From NCBI RefSeq assembly GCF_013149805.1, contig NZ_JABEZT010000011.1:1-64000 (forward strand): a DNA stretch of 64,000 nucleotides. The letters are read 5' to 3'. Of the stretch, positions 16,924 to 25,187 are shown in pieces. A program made the translations under genes and the position numbers. Every line of letters begins with the position of its first letter. Position 1 is the first letter of the stretch. Under the pieces are notes generated by a model. It was not told where the DNA came from. It saw only the letters and a program-made list of their open reading frames with translations, and ran no database searches. The stretch is from Isoptericola chiayiensis. GTDB taxonomy: Bacteria; Actinomycetota; Actinomycetes; Actinomycetales; Cellulomonadaceae.

Positions 16924-17946
16924 GTGTCTGGGAACGCCACCACCAGGTTCAGCAACGTGTCGCTGCTGTCCGTGACCCGGCGCCTGCCGTCACGGGTCAC
17001 GCCGTCGGCCGACATCCAACGACGCCTCGCCCCCGCCCTGAAGCGCCTGCGGCTGCCGACGACGCTGCTCGAGCGGGTCGCCGGCGTCGAGGCGCGGCGC
17101 AACTGGGGGCCGGGGGAGGACGCCGACACCGCGACCGTCGCGGCCGGGGCGGAGGCGCTCGCCGCGGCCGGCGTGGAGCCGGACGAGGTGGGTCTGCTCA
17201 TCAACACCTCGGTGACCCGCAAGCACCTGGAGCCCTCGGTGGCGGTGGGCCTGCACCACGGCCTCGGGCTGCCGAGCTCGGCGGTGAACTTCGACATCGC
17301 CAACGCCTGCCTCGGCTTCATCAACGGCATGACCCTCGCCGCGGGCATGATCGAGTCCGGCCAGATCCGCTACGCGGTGATCGTCAACGGCGAGGACGCC
17401 GACGACATCCAGGACAACACCGTCGAGCGGCTGCTGCGCGAGGACGTCGGCCGCGAGGACTTCATGGCGGAGTTCGCGTCCCTGACCCTCGGGTCCGGGT
17501 CGGCGGCCGCCGTCCTCGGCCCGGCCGACGCCCACCCCGAGGGGCACCGGATCCTCGGCGGCGTCACCCGCGCGGCCACGCAGCACCACGGCCTGTGCGT
17601 GGGCAGCCCGGACGGCATGTTCACCGACGCCGAGGCGTTGCTCGAGGGCGGCCTGGAGCTGGTGGTCGAGGCGTGGAAGGACGCCATCCCCGAGTGGGAC
17701 TGGGAGGCGATGGACCGCTACGTCACCCACCAGGTCTCGCGCGTGCACACCAACGCGATCGTCGAGGCCGTCGGCCTGGACCGCGCCAAGGTGCCGACCA
17801 CGTATCCCACGCTCGGCAACGTCGGACCCGCCTCGGTGCCGATCACGCTGGTCCAGGAGGCCGAGACCCTGGAGGCGGGCGACCGGGTGCTGCTCATGGG
17901 AGTCGGCTCCGGGATCAACACGGCGATGCTGGAGCTGGCCTGGTGA
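16924..17946 (+). CDS. oleA: OleA, acyl-CoA head-to-head condensing enzyme
   Basis: This is a thiolase-fold enzyme related to ketoacyl-ACP synthase III. It joins two long-chain acyl-CoAs to a 2-alkyl-3-ketoacid, the first step of long-chain olefin synthesis. Of 340 residues, the catalytic Cys is at about 129 (NFDIANACLGF), His about 269 (THQVSRVHTNA) and Asn about 299 (TLGNVGPASVP). The short N-terminus and LINTSVTRKHLEPSVA are OleA-like, not FabH-like. A GTG start is used with GGAG close upstream. It overlaps the OleBC gene by 4 nt. Assignment to OleA rather than FabH rests mainly on the operon. Confidence 0.93.
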   Translation: MSGNATTRFSNVSLLSVTRRLPSRVTPSADIQRRLAPALKRLRLPTTLLERVAGVEARRNWGPGEDADTATVAAGAEALAAAGVEPDEVGLLINTSVTRKHLEPSVAVGLHHGLGLPSSAVNFDIANACLGFINGMTLAAGMIESGQIRYAVIVNGEDADDIQDNTVERLLREDVGREDFMAEFASLTLGSGSAAAVLGPADAHPEGHRILGGVTRAATQHHGLCVGSPDGMFTDAEALLEGGLELVVEAWKDAIPEWDWEAMDRYVTHQVSRVHTNAIVEAVGLDRAKVPTTYPTLGNVGPASVPITLVQEAETLEAGDRVLLMGVGSGINTAMLELAW

Positions 17947-20606
17947 CGGACCGTTCGGCCGGCGCCCGGCGCCCGGCGAGCACCCTCCCGCCGGACCTGC
18001 CCGGCGTCGAGCAGCGGTTCAGCCACGTGCGCGGCGACTGGCACTACCTCGACAACGGCGCCGAGCTGTCCGCGCACGGCATCGTCCCCGTCGGCACCGT
18101 GCTGGCCGTGCACGGCAACCCCACCTGGTCCTACCTGTGGCGGGACCTGGTCACCGCCGCCACGGACCGTGCCGTCGAGGCCGCGGCCGCCGCCGGCGAG
18201 CACCCGGACGGCGTCGGTGACGCCTGGCGGGTCGTCGCCGTCGACCAGCTCGAGATGGGCCTGTCCGCCCGCACGGGACGACGGCGGACTCTCGCGGACC
18301 GGGTCGCGGACCTGTCGGCGTTCACCGACGGCCTCGGACTGGCGGGTCCGGTCGTGACGCTCGGGCACGACTGGGGCGGCGTCGTCTCCCTCGGCTGGGC
18401 CGTCGACCACCCCGATCTGCTGGCCGGCGTCGCGCTGCTCAACACCGCCGTGCACCAGCCCGACGACGTGCCGATCCCCGCGCCGCTGCGCCTCGCGCTG
18501 GCCCGCGGCGTGCACCGCCTGGGCACGAGCATGACGCGCGCCTTCCTGGACACGACGCTCGCGCTGGCCCGCCCCGGCCTGCCGCGCGACGTCGCCGACG
18601 CCTACCGGATGCCCTACCGCACCGCCGCCGACCGGGCGGGCATCGAGCAGTTCGTCGCCGACATCCCCGCCGACGCCGACCACGCGAGCCGCCCCGAGCT
18701 GGACCGGATCGCCGAGGGGGTGCGCGGGCTCGACGTGCCGGCGCTGCTGCTGTGGGGGCCGAAGGACCCGGTCTTCTCCGACCGGTACCTCGACGACCTG
18801 CTGCACCGGCTGCCTCAGGCCCGGGTGCACCGGTTCGAGGACGCCGGTCACCTGGTTGCCGAGGACGTCGACTACGCCGGGCCCGTGCTGGACTGGCTGG
18901 GTGCCGCGGCACCCGAGCCGTCGGCCGCGCCGCCGGAGGGGTTCCGGCCGATCTGGGCCGGGCTCGACGAGCGCGCCGCCGACGCGGCCTCGCGCACCGA
19001 GCAGGCCGTGCTGGACCTGACCGCGACCGGCGCCGGACGGGTCGTGAGCTGGCAGGCCCTCGACCGGCAGGTCCGCCGCATCGCCGCGGGGCTGCACGGG
19101 ATCGGGGTGCGGCGCGGCGACCGCGTGTCGCTGCTCGTCTCGCCCGGCCCGACGCTGACGGCGCTGGTCTACGCCTGCCTGCGCATCGGCGCGGTCGTGG
19201 TGGTGGCCGATGCCGGGCTCGGTCTGCGCGGGCTGACCCGCGCGCAGCGGGGCGCCTGGCCGCAGTACCTGGTCGGGCAGACGAGGGCGCTCGCCGCCGC
19301 CCGCGCGGCCGGCTGGCCGGGGGTGCGGATCGCCGCGGACCCGCTGGACCCGGTCACGCGCCGCGCCCTGGGGGTGGACCACGAGCTGATCGACGTGGCC
19401 CGCGCCGGTGAGGGCCACGCGCTCCCGCCCGAGCCGGGACACGAGGACGACGCCGCCGTGCTGTTCACCTCCGGCTCGACCGGCCCGGCCAAGGGCGTGC
19501 TGTACACGCACGCCCGGCTGGCGGCGCTGCGTGACGCCCTGGCCGAGCACTTCGCCGTCGGCCCGGACACGGGTCTGGTCACCGGGTTCGCGCCGTTCGC
19601 GCTGCTGGGCCCCGCGCTCGGCACCCGCTCGGTGACCCCGGACATGGACGTCTCGGCGCCGCGGACGCTCACCGCCCGCGCCGTCGCCGACGCCGTGCGG
19701 GCCACCGACGCCCGCATGGTTTTCCTGTCCCCGGCGGCCATCCTCCACGTCGTGGACACCGCGGGCGCGCTGACGGAGGACGACCGCGAGGCGCTCGGTC
19801 GGGTCGAGACGTTCCTGTCCACCGGCGCCCCGATCAGCGCCGACATGCTCGCGTCCGCGCAGTCCCTCATGCCCGCCGCCGAGCCGCACACCCCCTACGG
19901 CATGACCGAGTGCCTGCTCGTCACCGACATCACGCTGGACGGCATCCGCGACGCCGCGAGCGCCCCCGACGACGGCGTGTGCGTGGGCCGGCCGGTGGGC
20001 GCCGGGCAGGTGCTGATCAGTCCGCTGGACGACGACGGCGCGGCGACGGGAGCACCGGCGTCGGGCCCGGAGGTGGTGGGCGTGCTGGGCGAGGTGCTGG
20101 TCAGCGCCCCGCACCTGAAGGAGCGGTACGACCGGCGCTGGCTGACGGACGTGGCCGCCGAGCGGGACACCCCGGCGGGGCACTGGCACCGCACGGGCGA
20201 CGTCGGCCACCTCGACGCCGAGGGTCGGTTGTGGATCGAGGGTCGGCTCGCGCACGTGCTGACCACGGTGGACGGTCCGCTGGCGCCGGTGGGTCCGGAG
20301 CAGGCGGTGGAGTCCGTCGCCGCGGTGCGGCGCGCCGCCGTGGTGGGTGTCGGGCCGGCCGGGGTGCAGCAGGCGGTCGCCGTGGTCGAGCCGCTCGCGG
20401 GGGTGGAGGGTGCGCCGCGCCGTCCGGGGCTCGCCCCGCAGGAGCTGGACGCCGCGGTGCGGGCGGCGTCGTCGGTGCCGCTGGCGGCGGTGCTGGTGGT
20501 GCCCGAGCTGCCGACCGACGTGCGGCACAACTCGAAGATCGACCGGGCGCGGCTGGCGGCCTGGGCGTCGGGGGTGCTCGCCGGCGGCCGGGTGGGGGCG
20601 CCGTGA
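17943..20606 (+). CDS. oleBC: OleBC fusion: beta-lactone decarboxylase plus beta-lactone synthetase
   Basis: The 887-residue product fuses two enzymes. Residues 1-320 are an alpha/beta-hydrolase of the haloalkane-dehalogenase type (HGNPTW at 57-62, Asp143 in GHDWGG, C-terminal His in EDAGHLVAED), matching OleB, which decarboxylates the beta-lactone to an alkene. A Pro/Ala linker (about 310-325) leads to an AMP-forming ligase-like domain: LFTSGSTGPAKG about 507-518, then PYGMTECLL, HRTGDVGHL and HNSKIDR. This matches OleC, which activates the beta-hydroxyacid with ATP and closes the beta-lactone. The GTG start overlaps the oleA stop. OleBC fusions are known from Micrococcus-type actinobacteria. 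Confidence 0.92.
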   Translation: MTDRSAGARRPASTLPPDLPGVEQRFSHVRGDWHYLDNGAELSAHGIVPVGTVLAVHGNPTWSYLWRDLVTAATDRAVEAAAAAGEHPDGVGDAWRVVAVDQLEMGLSARTGRRRTLADRVADLSAFTDGLGLAGPVVTLGHDWGGVVSLGWAVDHPDLLAGVALLNTAVHQPDDVPIPAPLRLALARGVHRLGTSMTRAFLDTTLALARPGLPRDVADAYRMPYRTAADRAGIEQFVADIPADADHASRPELDRIAEGVRGLDVPALLLWGPKDPVFSDRYLDDLLHRLPQARVHRFEDAGHLVAEDVDYAGPVLDWLGAAAPEPSAAPPEGFRPIWAGLDERAADAASRTEQAVLDLTATGAGRVVSWQALDRQVRRIAAGLHGIGVRRGDRVSLLVSPGPTLTALVYACLRIGAVVVVADAGLGLRGLTRAQRGAWPQYLVGQTRALAAARAAGWPGVRIAADPLDPVTRRALGVDHELIDVARAGEGHALPPEPGHEDDAAVLFTSGSTGPAKGVLYTHARLAALRDALAEHFAVGPDTGLVTGFAPFALLGPALGTRSVTPDMDVSAPRTLTARAVADAVRATDARMVFLSPAAILHVVDTAGALTEDDREALGRVETFLSTGAPISADMLASAQSLMPAAEPHTPYGMTECLLVTDITLDGIRDAASAPDDGVCVGRPVGAGQVLISPLDDDGAATGAPASGPEVVGVLGEVLVSAPHLKERYDRRWLTDVAAERDTPAGHWHRTGDVGHLDAEGRLWIEGRLAHVLTTVDGPLAPVGPEQAVESVAAVRRAAVVGVGPAGVQQAVAVVEPLAGVEGAPRRPGLAPQELDAAVRAASSVPLAAVLVVPELPTDVRHNSKIDRARLAAWASGVLAGGRVGAP

Positions 20607-21610
20607 CGGTGCTGGTCACCGGGGCGTCGGGGCTGCTGGGCGGGGCGGTGGCGCGGTTGCTGGCGGCCCGCGGCGAACCGGTGCGGACGCTGCAGCGCAG
20701 CCCGTCGGGGGTGGCGGGCGTCGAGGACGTCGCGGGTTCGTTGACCGACCCCGCCGCCGTGGCCGCTGCCGTCGACGGGGTGTCCGCCGTCGTGCACCTG
20801 GCCGCCAAGGTGTCGCTGGCCGGGGATCCGGCGGAGTTCGAGGCGGTCAACGTCGGCGGGACGCGCACGCTGCTGGACGCGGCCGAGCGGGCCGGGGTGG
20901 AGCGGTTCGTGCAGGTGTCCTCGCCGTCGGTGGCGCACGCGGGGGCGTCGTTGTTCGGTGTCGGGGCGGGCGTCGCGGACCCCGCAGCGGCACGCGGCGA
21001 GTACGCCCGCACCAAGGCCGCCTCGGAGCTGGCGGCGCTGTCGCGCGACGCGGGCCCGGGTCGTGCGACGGACGGGCTGCGGGTCGTGGCGGTGCGGCCG
21101 CACATCGTGTGGGGGCCGGGGGACACCCAGCTCGTGGAGCGGGTCGTCGACCGGGCGTCGTCCGGGCGGCTGCCGCTGCTCGGCCACGGGGCCGCGCTCA
21201 TCGACACCACCTACCTGGACAACGCCGCCGACGGCATCGTGGCCGCGCTCGACCGGCTCGCCGACGCGCCCGAGGCGGTGCGCGGGCGCGCCTACGTGCT
21301 GACCAACGGCGAGCCGCGCACCGTCGCCGACCTGCTGGGCGGCATCTGCCGGGCCGCCGGGGTGGAGCCGCCGCGGTGGCGGGTCCCGGCCGGGCTCGCG
21401 CGGGTCGCCGGCGGCGCGGTCGAGGCCGTGTGGCGGGTGCGGCCCGGGGCCGACGAGCCGCCGATGACGCGGTTCCTCGCCGAACAGCTCTCCACCGCCC
21501 ACTGGTTCGACCAGCGCGCCACCTGGTCGGACCTGCGGTGGCGGCCCGCCGTGAGCATCGACGAGGGGTTCCGCCGGCTGGCCGCCCACTACGGCGGTAC
21601 CGCGCGCTGA
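20603..21610 (+). CDS. oleD: OleD, NADPH-dependent 2-alkyl-3-ketoacid reductase
   Basis: This is an extended short-chain dehydrogenase of 335 residues that reduces the OleA product to a 2-alkyl-3-hydroxyacid. The Rossmann motif VTGASGLLGGAVA is at residues 4-16 and the YARTKAASE segment holds the Tyr-x-x-x-Lys pair. The region VRPHIVWGPGDTQLVERVVDRA is typical of the 3-beta-HSD/OleD branch. The GTG start overlaps the oleBC stop by 4 nt, so oleA-oleBC-oleD are translationally chained. The operon is closed by a large nested inverted repeat. Confidence 0.92.
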   Translation: MTVLVTGASGLLGGAVARLLAARGEPVRTLQRSPSGVAGVEDVAGSLTDPAAVAAAVDGVSAVVHLAAKVSLAGDPAEFEAVNVGGTRTLLDAAERAGVERFVQVSSPSVAHAGASLFGVGAGVADPAAARGEYARTKAASELAALSRDAGPGRATDGLRVVAVRPHIVWGPGDTQLVERVVDRASSGRLPLLGHGAALIDTTYLDNAADGIVAALDRLADAPEAVRGRAYVLTNGEPRTVADLLGGICRAAGVEPPRWRVPAGLARVAGGAVEAVWRVRPGADEPPMTRFLAEQLSTAHWFDQRATWSDLRWRPAVSIDEGFRRLAAHYGGTAR

Positions 21611-21661
21611 CGGCGCAGCTCGGCTGCGACCGCCGCCCGGTCGGGTGTCTCGCCACGACCT

Positions 21662-21774
21662 GTCCGGACGGCGGGAGCACCGGCCGCACAGCGGGACCGA
21701 ATCACGCTGGGCGTGAGAATCACGCCGAGCGTGATTCACGACGGCGCAGCGGTCGCTGTTCCCGCCGTGCGGAC
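21662..21774. terminator. Nested inverted repeat between convergent genes
   Basis: Outer arms at 21662-21676 and 21760-21774 match at 14 of 15 positions. Inside sits a second hairpin at 21700-21736 with 17-nt arms (16 of 17 paired) and a 3-nt loop. It lies between oleD (+) and the nuclease-like gene (-). Confidence 0.65.
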
Positions 21775-21826
21775 ACCCTCGATCTCAAGACCCCGATGTC
21801 CGCTCGGCCGGCGACGGCGGGCCCGC

Positions 21827-23077
21827 TCAGACCTTCAGGTCCACCCACACCAGCCGGTGGTCACTGCTCGGGAACGGGTAGGTGCCGGTCAACGCCGAGA
21901 GCGGGTCGGCCTGCACCGGCCAGAACACGCCCGCGTCGCGCACCCGCAGCCCGTGCTTCGAGGGCAGCACGTAGTCGGCGCGCAGGTTGCCGGGCGCGCC
22001 GTCCGCGAAGTCGGCGGTGTCCAGGGCAGGGTCGCCGGTGTGGGTGTCGTTGGCGCCGCCCTGCAGCGCCGCCGCCTCGACGGCCCCCTCCGACGTCGGG
22101 GCCGGGTCGGTGATCCGCGGGTGCTCCAGGAGCTGGTCGATCGCGACGTCGTACGAGTCGCCGTCGGCCGGGTCGGCGTTCTGGTCGCCGAGCACCACGA
22201 ACCGGGCGCCCGGGTGCAGGCCGCCGCGTCCGCCGTCGTCGTCGTAGATGTAGCGCGAAGCCTTGCCGGGCGTCACGTAGTCCGCCCAGAACCGGATCTC
22301 GTCGTGGTTGCGGCGGCCGTTACGGTCCTCAGGACCGTCGAACGTGGGCGGCGTGGGGTGCGAGGCCAGCACGTGCACGGTCCTGCGGCCCACCCGCACA
22401 GGCACGTCCCAGTGCGACTTGCTCGACAGGCGCACCACCTCGAGCTCCTCGGGCGTGAACCAGTCGGCCGGCGCGTCGGTGGCCGGGTCGTCCGGCAGCA
22501 GCGCGCCCGGCATGTCCTTCCACAGGAAGTGCTGGAAGGTGCGGACCTCGTCGGTCTCGATCGGGTACTTCGACAGCACCGCCATGCCGTACTGGCCGGG
22601 GAACAGCCCGAACCCGAACGCGTCGTCGCCGCCACCGACCGTGCCGTCGTTGTTGAGGTCGAACCCGCTCGGGACGCCCGTGTTCGACGGCGCGGTGTAC
22701 GCGTACCGGTACTCCACCGGGTCGGCGCCGCCCTGACCGACCTCCAGGTAGTTCTCCCGGAACAGGTCCACGGCCTCGCCGGCGGCGTCGAAGTCGAACT
22801 CGTTGAGGAGCACCACGTCCGGGTCCGCGCGCTGGACGACCTCCGCGACCGTGCGGGCCTGCTCGTTCCCCGGCGTCGAGAGGTCGGCCACCAGCGCGCC
22901 CTCGCTGCCGCGGTTCAGCGACAGGTTGTAGGTCGCCACCCGCAGCGAGTCTCGGCCGTGGTGGTGACCGCGGTCGTCACTGCGGCCGTGGGCGCTCGCG
23001 GTGACCGGCACGGCCACGGCGGACAGGGCCACGGCCAAGGCCGCGGTGGCGGACAGGGTGCGGCGTCGCATCGTCAT
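21827..23077 (-). CDS. Secreted endonuclease/exonuclease/phosphatase family protein
   Basis: This is a 416-residue exported protein of the DNase I-like phosphoesterase superfamily. A Sec signal peptide (ATAALAVALSAVAVPVTASA) is followed by a His-rich stretch (DDRGHHHGRD). Family motifs appear in order: RVATYNLSLNR, VVLLNEFDFD (catalytic Glu), VLASHPTPP, VLGDQNADP (Asp/Asn) and SSDHRLVWVDL (catalytic His). The substrate (DNA, phospholipid or another phosphoester) cannot be told. Secretion suggests nutrient or phosphate scavenging, but no PhoP box was noticed upstream. An ATG two codons downstream is an equal start candidate. Confidence 0.87.
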   Translation of the reverse strand: MTMRRRTLSATAALAVALSAVAVPVTASAHGRSDDRGHHHGRDSLRVATYNLSLNRGSEGALVADLSTPGNEQARTVAEVVQRADPDVVLLNEFDFDAAGEAVDLFRENYLEVGQGGADPVEYRYAYTAPSNTGVPSGFDLNNDGTVGGGDDAFGFGLFPGQYGMAVLSKYPIETDEVRTFQHFLWKDMPGALLPDDPATDAPADWFTPEELEVVRLSSKSHWDVPVRVGRRTVHVLASHPTPPTFDGPEDRNGRRNHDEIRFWADYVTPGKASRYIYDDDGGRGGLHPGARFVVLGDQNADPADGDSYDVAIDQLLEHPRITDPAPTSEGAVEAAALQGGANDTHTGDPALDTADFADGAPGNLRADYVLPSKHGLRVRDAGVFWPVQADPLSALTGTYPFPSSDHRLVWVDLKV

Positions 23078-23136
23078 GGGTGCAGGCTAGACGGGCGCTG
23101 TGACGTGCACGTCAACCGCCGGTGAACATCGGCGCG

Positions 23137-23799
23137 TCAACGCTCGGCCTGGACGAACACCACGGAGTCGCCCAGCACCGTCATCCGCTCGAGCGCCCGG
23201 GCGTCGGTCAGGCCGGCCGCGGTGAGCAGCTTCTCGATGCCGCCGTCGGCGTTGTCGGCGTCGTGGGTGGCGCCGGCGCGCGCCCCGTGCTCGCTCGCGT
23301 GGTCGCCCGCGAAGTCCGCGATCGTCGCGCGACCGCCCGGCCGCAGCACTCGCGCGATCTCGGCCGCGAGGCGCTCCTTCTCCGCCCGCGGCACGTGGTG
23401 CAGCGCGAGGGAGGAGATCACGTGGTCCTGGCTCGCGTCGTCCACCGGGAGGCGGTGGGCGAACCCGCGCACCAGGGTCACCTCGGTCCGGGGACGACGG
23501 CGGAGCTTGCGCGCCGCGCGGCGCAGCGCGTCGCCGTCGGGGTCCAGGCCCGTGACGACGGCGTCGGGGACGGCGCGCAGCACCTCGCGGCTCAGGTTGC
23601 CGGTGCCGCAGCCGACGTCCAGCACGTTCTGCCCGGGAGCAACGCCGGCGAGCTCGACCGTGCGCCGGTACAGCCGTCCCAGACCGCGGGTCCGTGCCAC
23701 CAGGTCGTACCAGGGCATCATCCAGGCGCGGCGCATGCCGGGCAGGAAGTCGTGGTCGGACTCCTCCGGGCGGACGTCGTCGAGCATCCTCACGGTCAT
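23137..23799 (-). CDS. Class I SAM-dependent methyltransferase
   Basis: This is a 220-residue cytoplasmic methyltransferase of the UbiE/COQ5-like type. Motif I is VLDVGCGTGNLSREVL, motif II VTGLDPDGDAL, and motif post-II ISSLALHHVPRAEK followed by VLRPGGRATIADF. GGAGG precedes the ATG at 23799 by 5 nt. The acceptor is unknown. It is divergent from the MetE-like gene, with a 17-bp palindrome between them. A methyltransferase paired with a methyl-transfer enzyme may share regulation, which is inference. Confidence 0.87.
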   Translation of the reverse strand: MTVRMLDDVRPEESDHDFLPGMRRAWMMPWYDLVARTRGLGRLYRRTVELAGVAPGQNVLDVGCGTGNLSREVLRAVPDAVVTGLDPDGDALRRAARKLRRRPRTEVTLVRGFAHRLPVDDASQDHVISSLALHHVPRAEKERLAAEIARVLRPGGRATIADFAGDHASEHGARAGATHDADNADGGIEKLLTAAGLTDARALERMTVLGDSVVFVQAER

Positions 23800-23860
23800 G
23801 CAGGCCTCCAGGGGATCGGGGCCTCCATCGTCGCGCGGCGTCCGGCTGGAGGACAGCGGC

Positions 23861-23877
23861 TTTGCCGGACCGGCAAA
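23861..23877. promoter_or_regulatory. 17-bp perfect palindrome between divergent genes
   Basis: TTTGCCGG, one central A, then CCGGCAAA. It lies 49 bp upstream of the MetE-like start and 62 bp upstream of the methyltransferase start, which fits a shared operator. Confidence 0.5.
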
Positions 23878-23925
23878 CGTGCGAGCATCGGCGCAGACCC
23901 TTCCGTGACCGAGAGGCAGGACACC

Positions 23926-25134
23926 GTGCTGCGCAGCACCGACCGCATCGAGACCACCCACGCCGGCTCCCTGCCGCGCACCCCCGAGCTGCTCGCCGCC
24001 AACGCGGCCCGCGAGGGCGGGGACGCCGCCGGCGACTTCGACGCGCTGCTGCGCGACGCGGTGTCCGACGTCGTGCGCCGCCAGCAGGACGCCGGGATCT
24101 CCGTGGTCGGCGACGGCGAGTACGGCAAGTCGATGTCCTCGCCGAACGACTTCGGCGCCTGGTGGTCCTACTCGTTCGAGCGCACCGCCGGGCTCGAGCT
24201 CGACACCGACGCGCAGTGGGTGCTCGCCGACGTGCGGTCCGCGCCCGGCGACGTGCGCCTGACCGGGTTCGGCAACCGCCGCGACCAGGCGCGGTTTCGC
24301 GAGGCGTACACCGACCCGACGTCGGGCATCTTCGGCGGTGAGGGTCCGGGCCAGTTCCCGAAGGTCACCGGGCCGCTGACGTACACCGGGCAGGCCGCCG
24401 TCGCGCAGGACGCCGCCAATCTCAAGGCCGCCGCCGACGCCGCCGGGGTGAGCGACGCGTTCGTCACCGCCATCGCGCCGGGCTCCGCGACCCGCATCCA
24501 CAACGAGCACTACGCCACGCACGAGGAGTACGCGTACGCGTGGGCCGACGTCCTGCGCCAGGAGTACCTCGCGATCGTCGACGCCGGACTCATCCTGCAG
24601 ATCGACGACCCCGGCCTGGCCGAGTCGTGGGACCAGATCACCCCCGAGCCGACCGTCGCCGACTACCTCGACTTCTCCCGCATCCACGTCGAGGCGCTCA
24701 ACCACGCGCTGCGCGGCATCCCCGCCGAGAAGGTGCGGTACCACCTGTGCTGGGGCTCCTGGCACGGCCCGCACTCCACCGACCTGCCGATGCGCGACGT
24801 CGTCGAGCTGATGCTCCAGATCGACGCCGGCGCCTACTCGTTCGAGGCCGCGAACGTCCGCCACGAGCACGAGTACCGCGTCTGGGACGACGTCACGCTG
24901 CCCGACGGCAAGCTGATCCTGCCCGGCGTCGTCTCGCACGCCACCAACGTGCTGGAGCACCCCGAGCTCGTCGCCGACCGCATCGAACGGTTCGCGCGGC
25001 GGGTCGGCCGGGAGAACGTGCTGGCCTCCACCGACTGCGGGCTCGGCGGACGCGTGCACCCGCAGATCGCGTGGGCCAAGCTCGAGTCGCTCGCCGAGGG
25101 GGCGCGGATCGCCACCCGGCGGCTCTGGGGCTGA
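23926..25134 (+). CDS. Cobalamin-independent methionine synthase-like (MetE C-terminal domain) protein
   Basis: This is a 402-residue single-barrel protein of the UROD/MetE-like superfamily. It starts with RIETTHAGSLPRTPELL and has zinc-ligand motifs YHLCWGSWHGPH and STDCGLGGRVHPQIAWAKL, so the thiol-activating zinc site is intact. Stand-alone members act as methyl or alkyl transferases with thiol acceptors; full methionine synthase needs the N-terminal half, which is absent. The GTG at 23926 is preferred because it begins just before the conserved core and follows GGCAGGA; a GTG at 23905 is possible. It does not overlap its neighbours. Confidence 0.82.
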   Translation: MLRSTDRIETTHAGSLPRTPELLAANAAREGGDAAGDFDALLRDAVSDVVRRQQDAGISVVGDGEYGKSMSSPNDFGAWWSYSFERTAGLELDTDAQWVLADVRSAPGDVRLTGFGNRRDQARFREAYTDPTSGIFGGEGPGQFPKVTGPLTYTGQAAVAQDAANLKAAADAAGVSDAFVTAIAPGSATRIHNEHYATHEEYAYAWADVLRQEYLAIVDAGLILQIDDPGLAESWDQITPEPTVADYLDFSRIHVEALNHALRGIPAEKVRYHLCWGSWHGPHSTDLPMRDVVELMLQIDAGAYSFEAANVRHEHEYRVWDDVTLPDGKLILPGVVSHATNVLEHPELVADRIERFARRVGRENVLASTDCGLGGRVHPQIAWAKLESLAEGARIATRRLWG

Positions 25135-25175
25135 CCTCCCGGCAGTTCGGGCAACGGTTCACGACGGCGGCTCCG

Positions 25176-25181
25176 TACGAT
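25176..25181 (+). promoter_or_regulatory. -10 box of a leaderless promoter
   Basis: TACGAT, 6 nt before the ATG at 25188 of the M20 amidohydrolase gene. Confidence 0.6.
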
Positions 25182-25187
25182 GGCCGC

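Noticed and set aside
17718-20528. Long minus-strand frame opposite oleBC
   Set aside because: Low-complexity Arg/Gly/His-rich translation with no domain; oleBC on the other strand has full motifs and overlaps its neighbours correctly.
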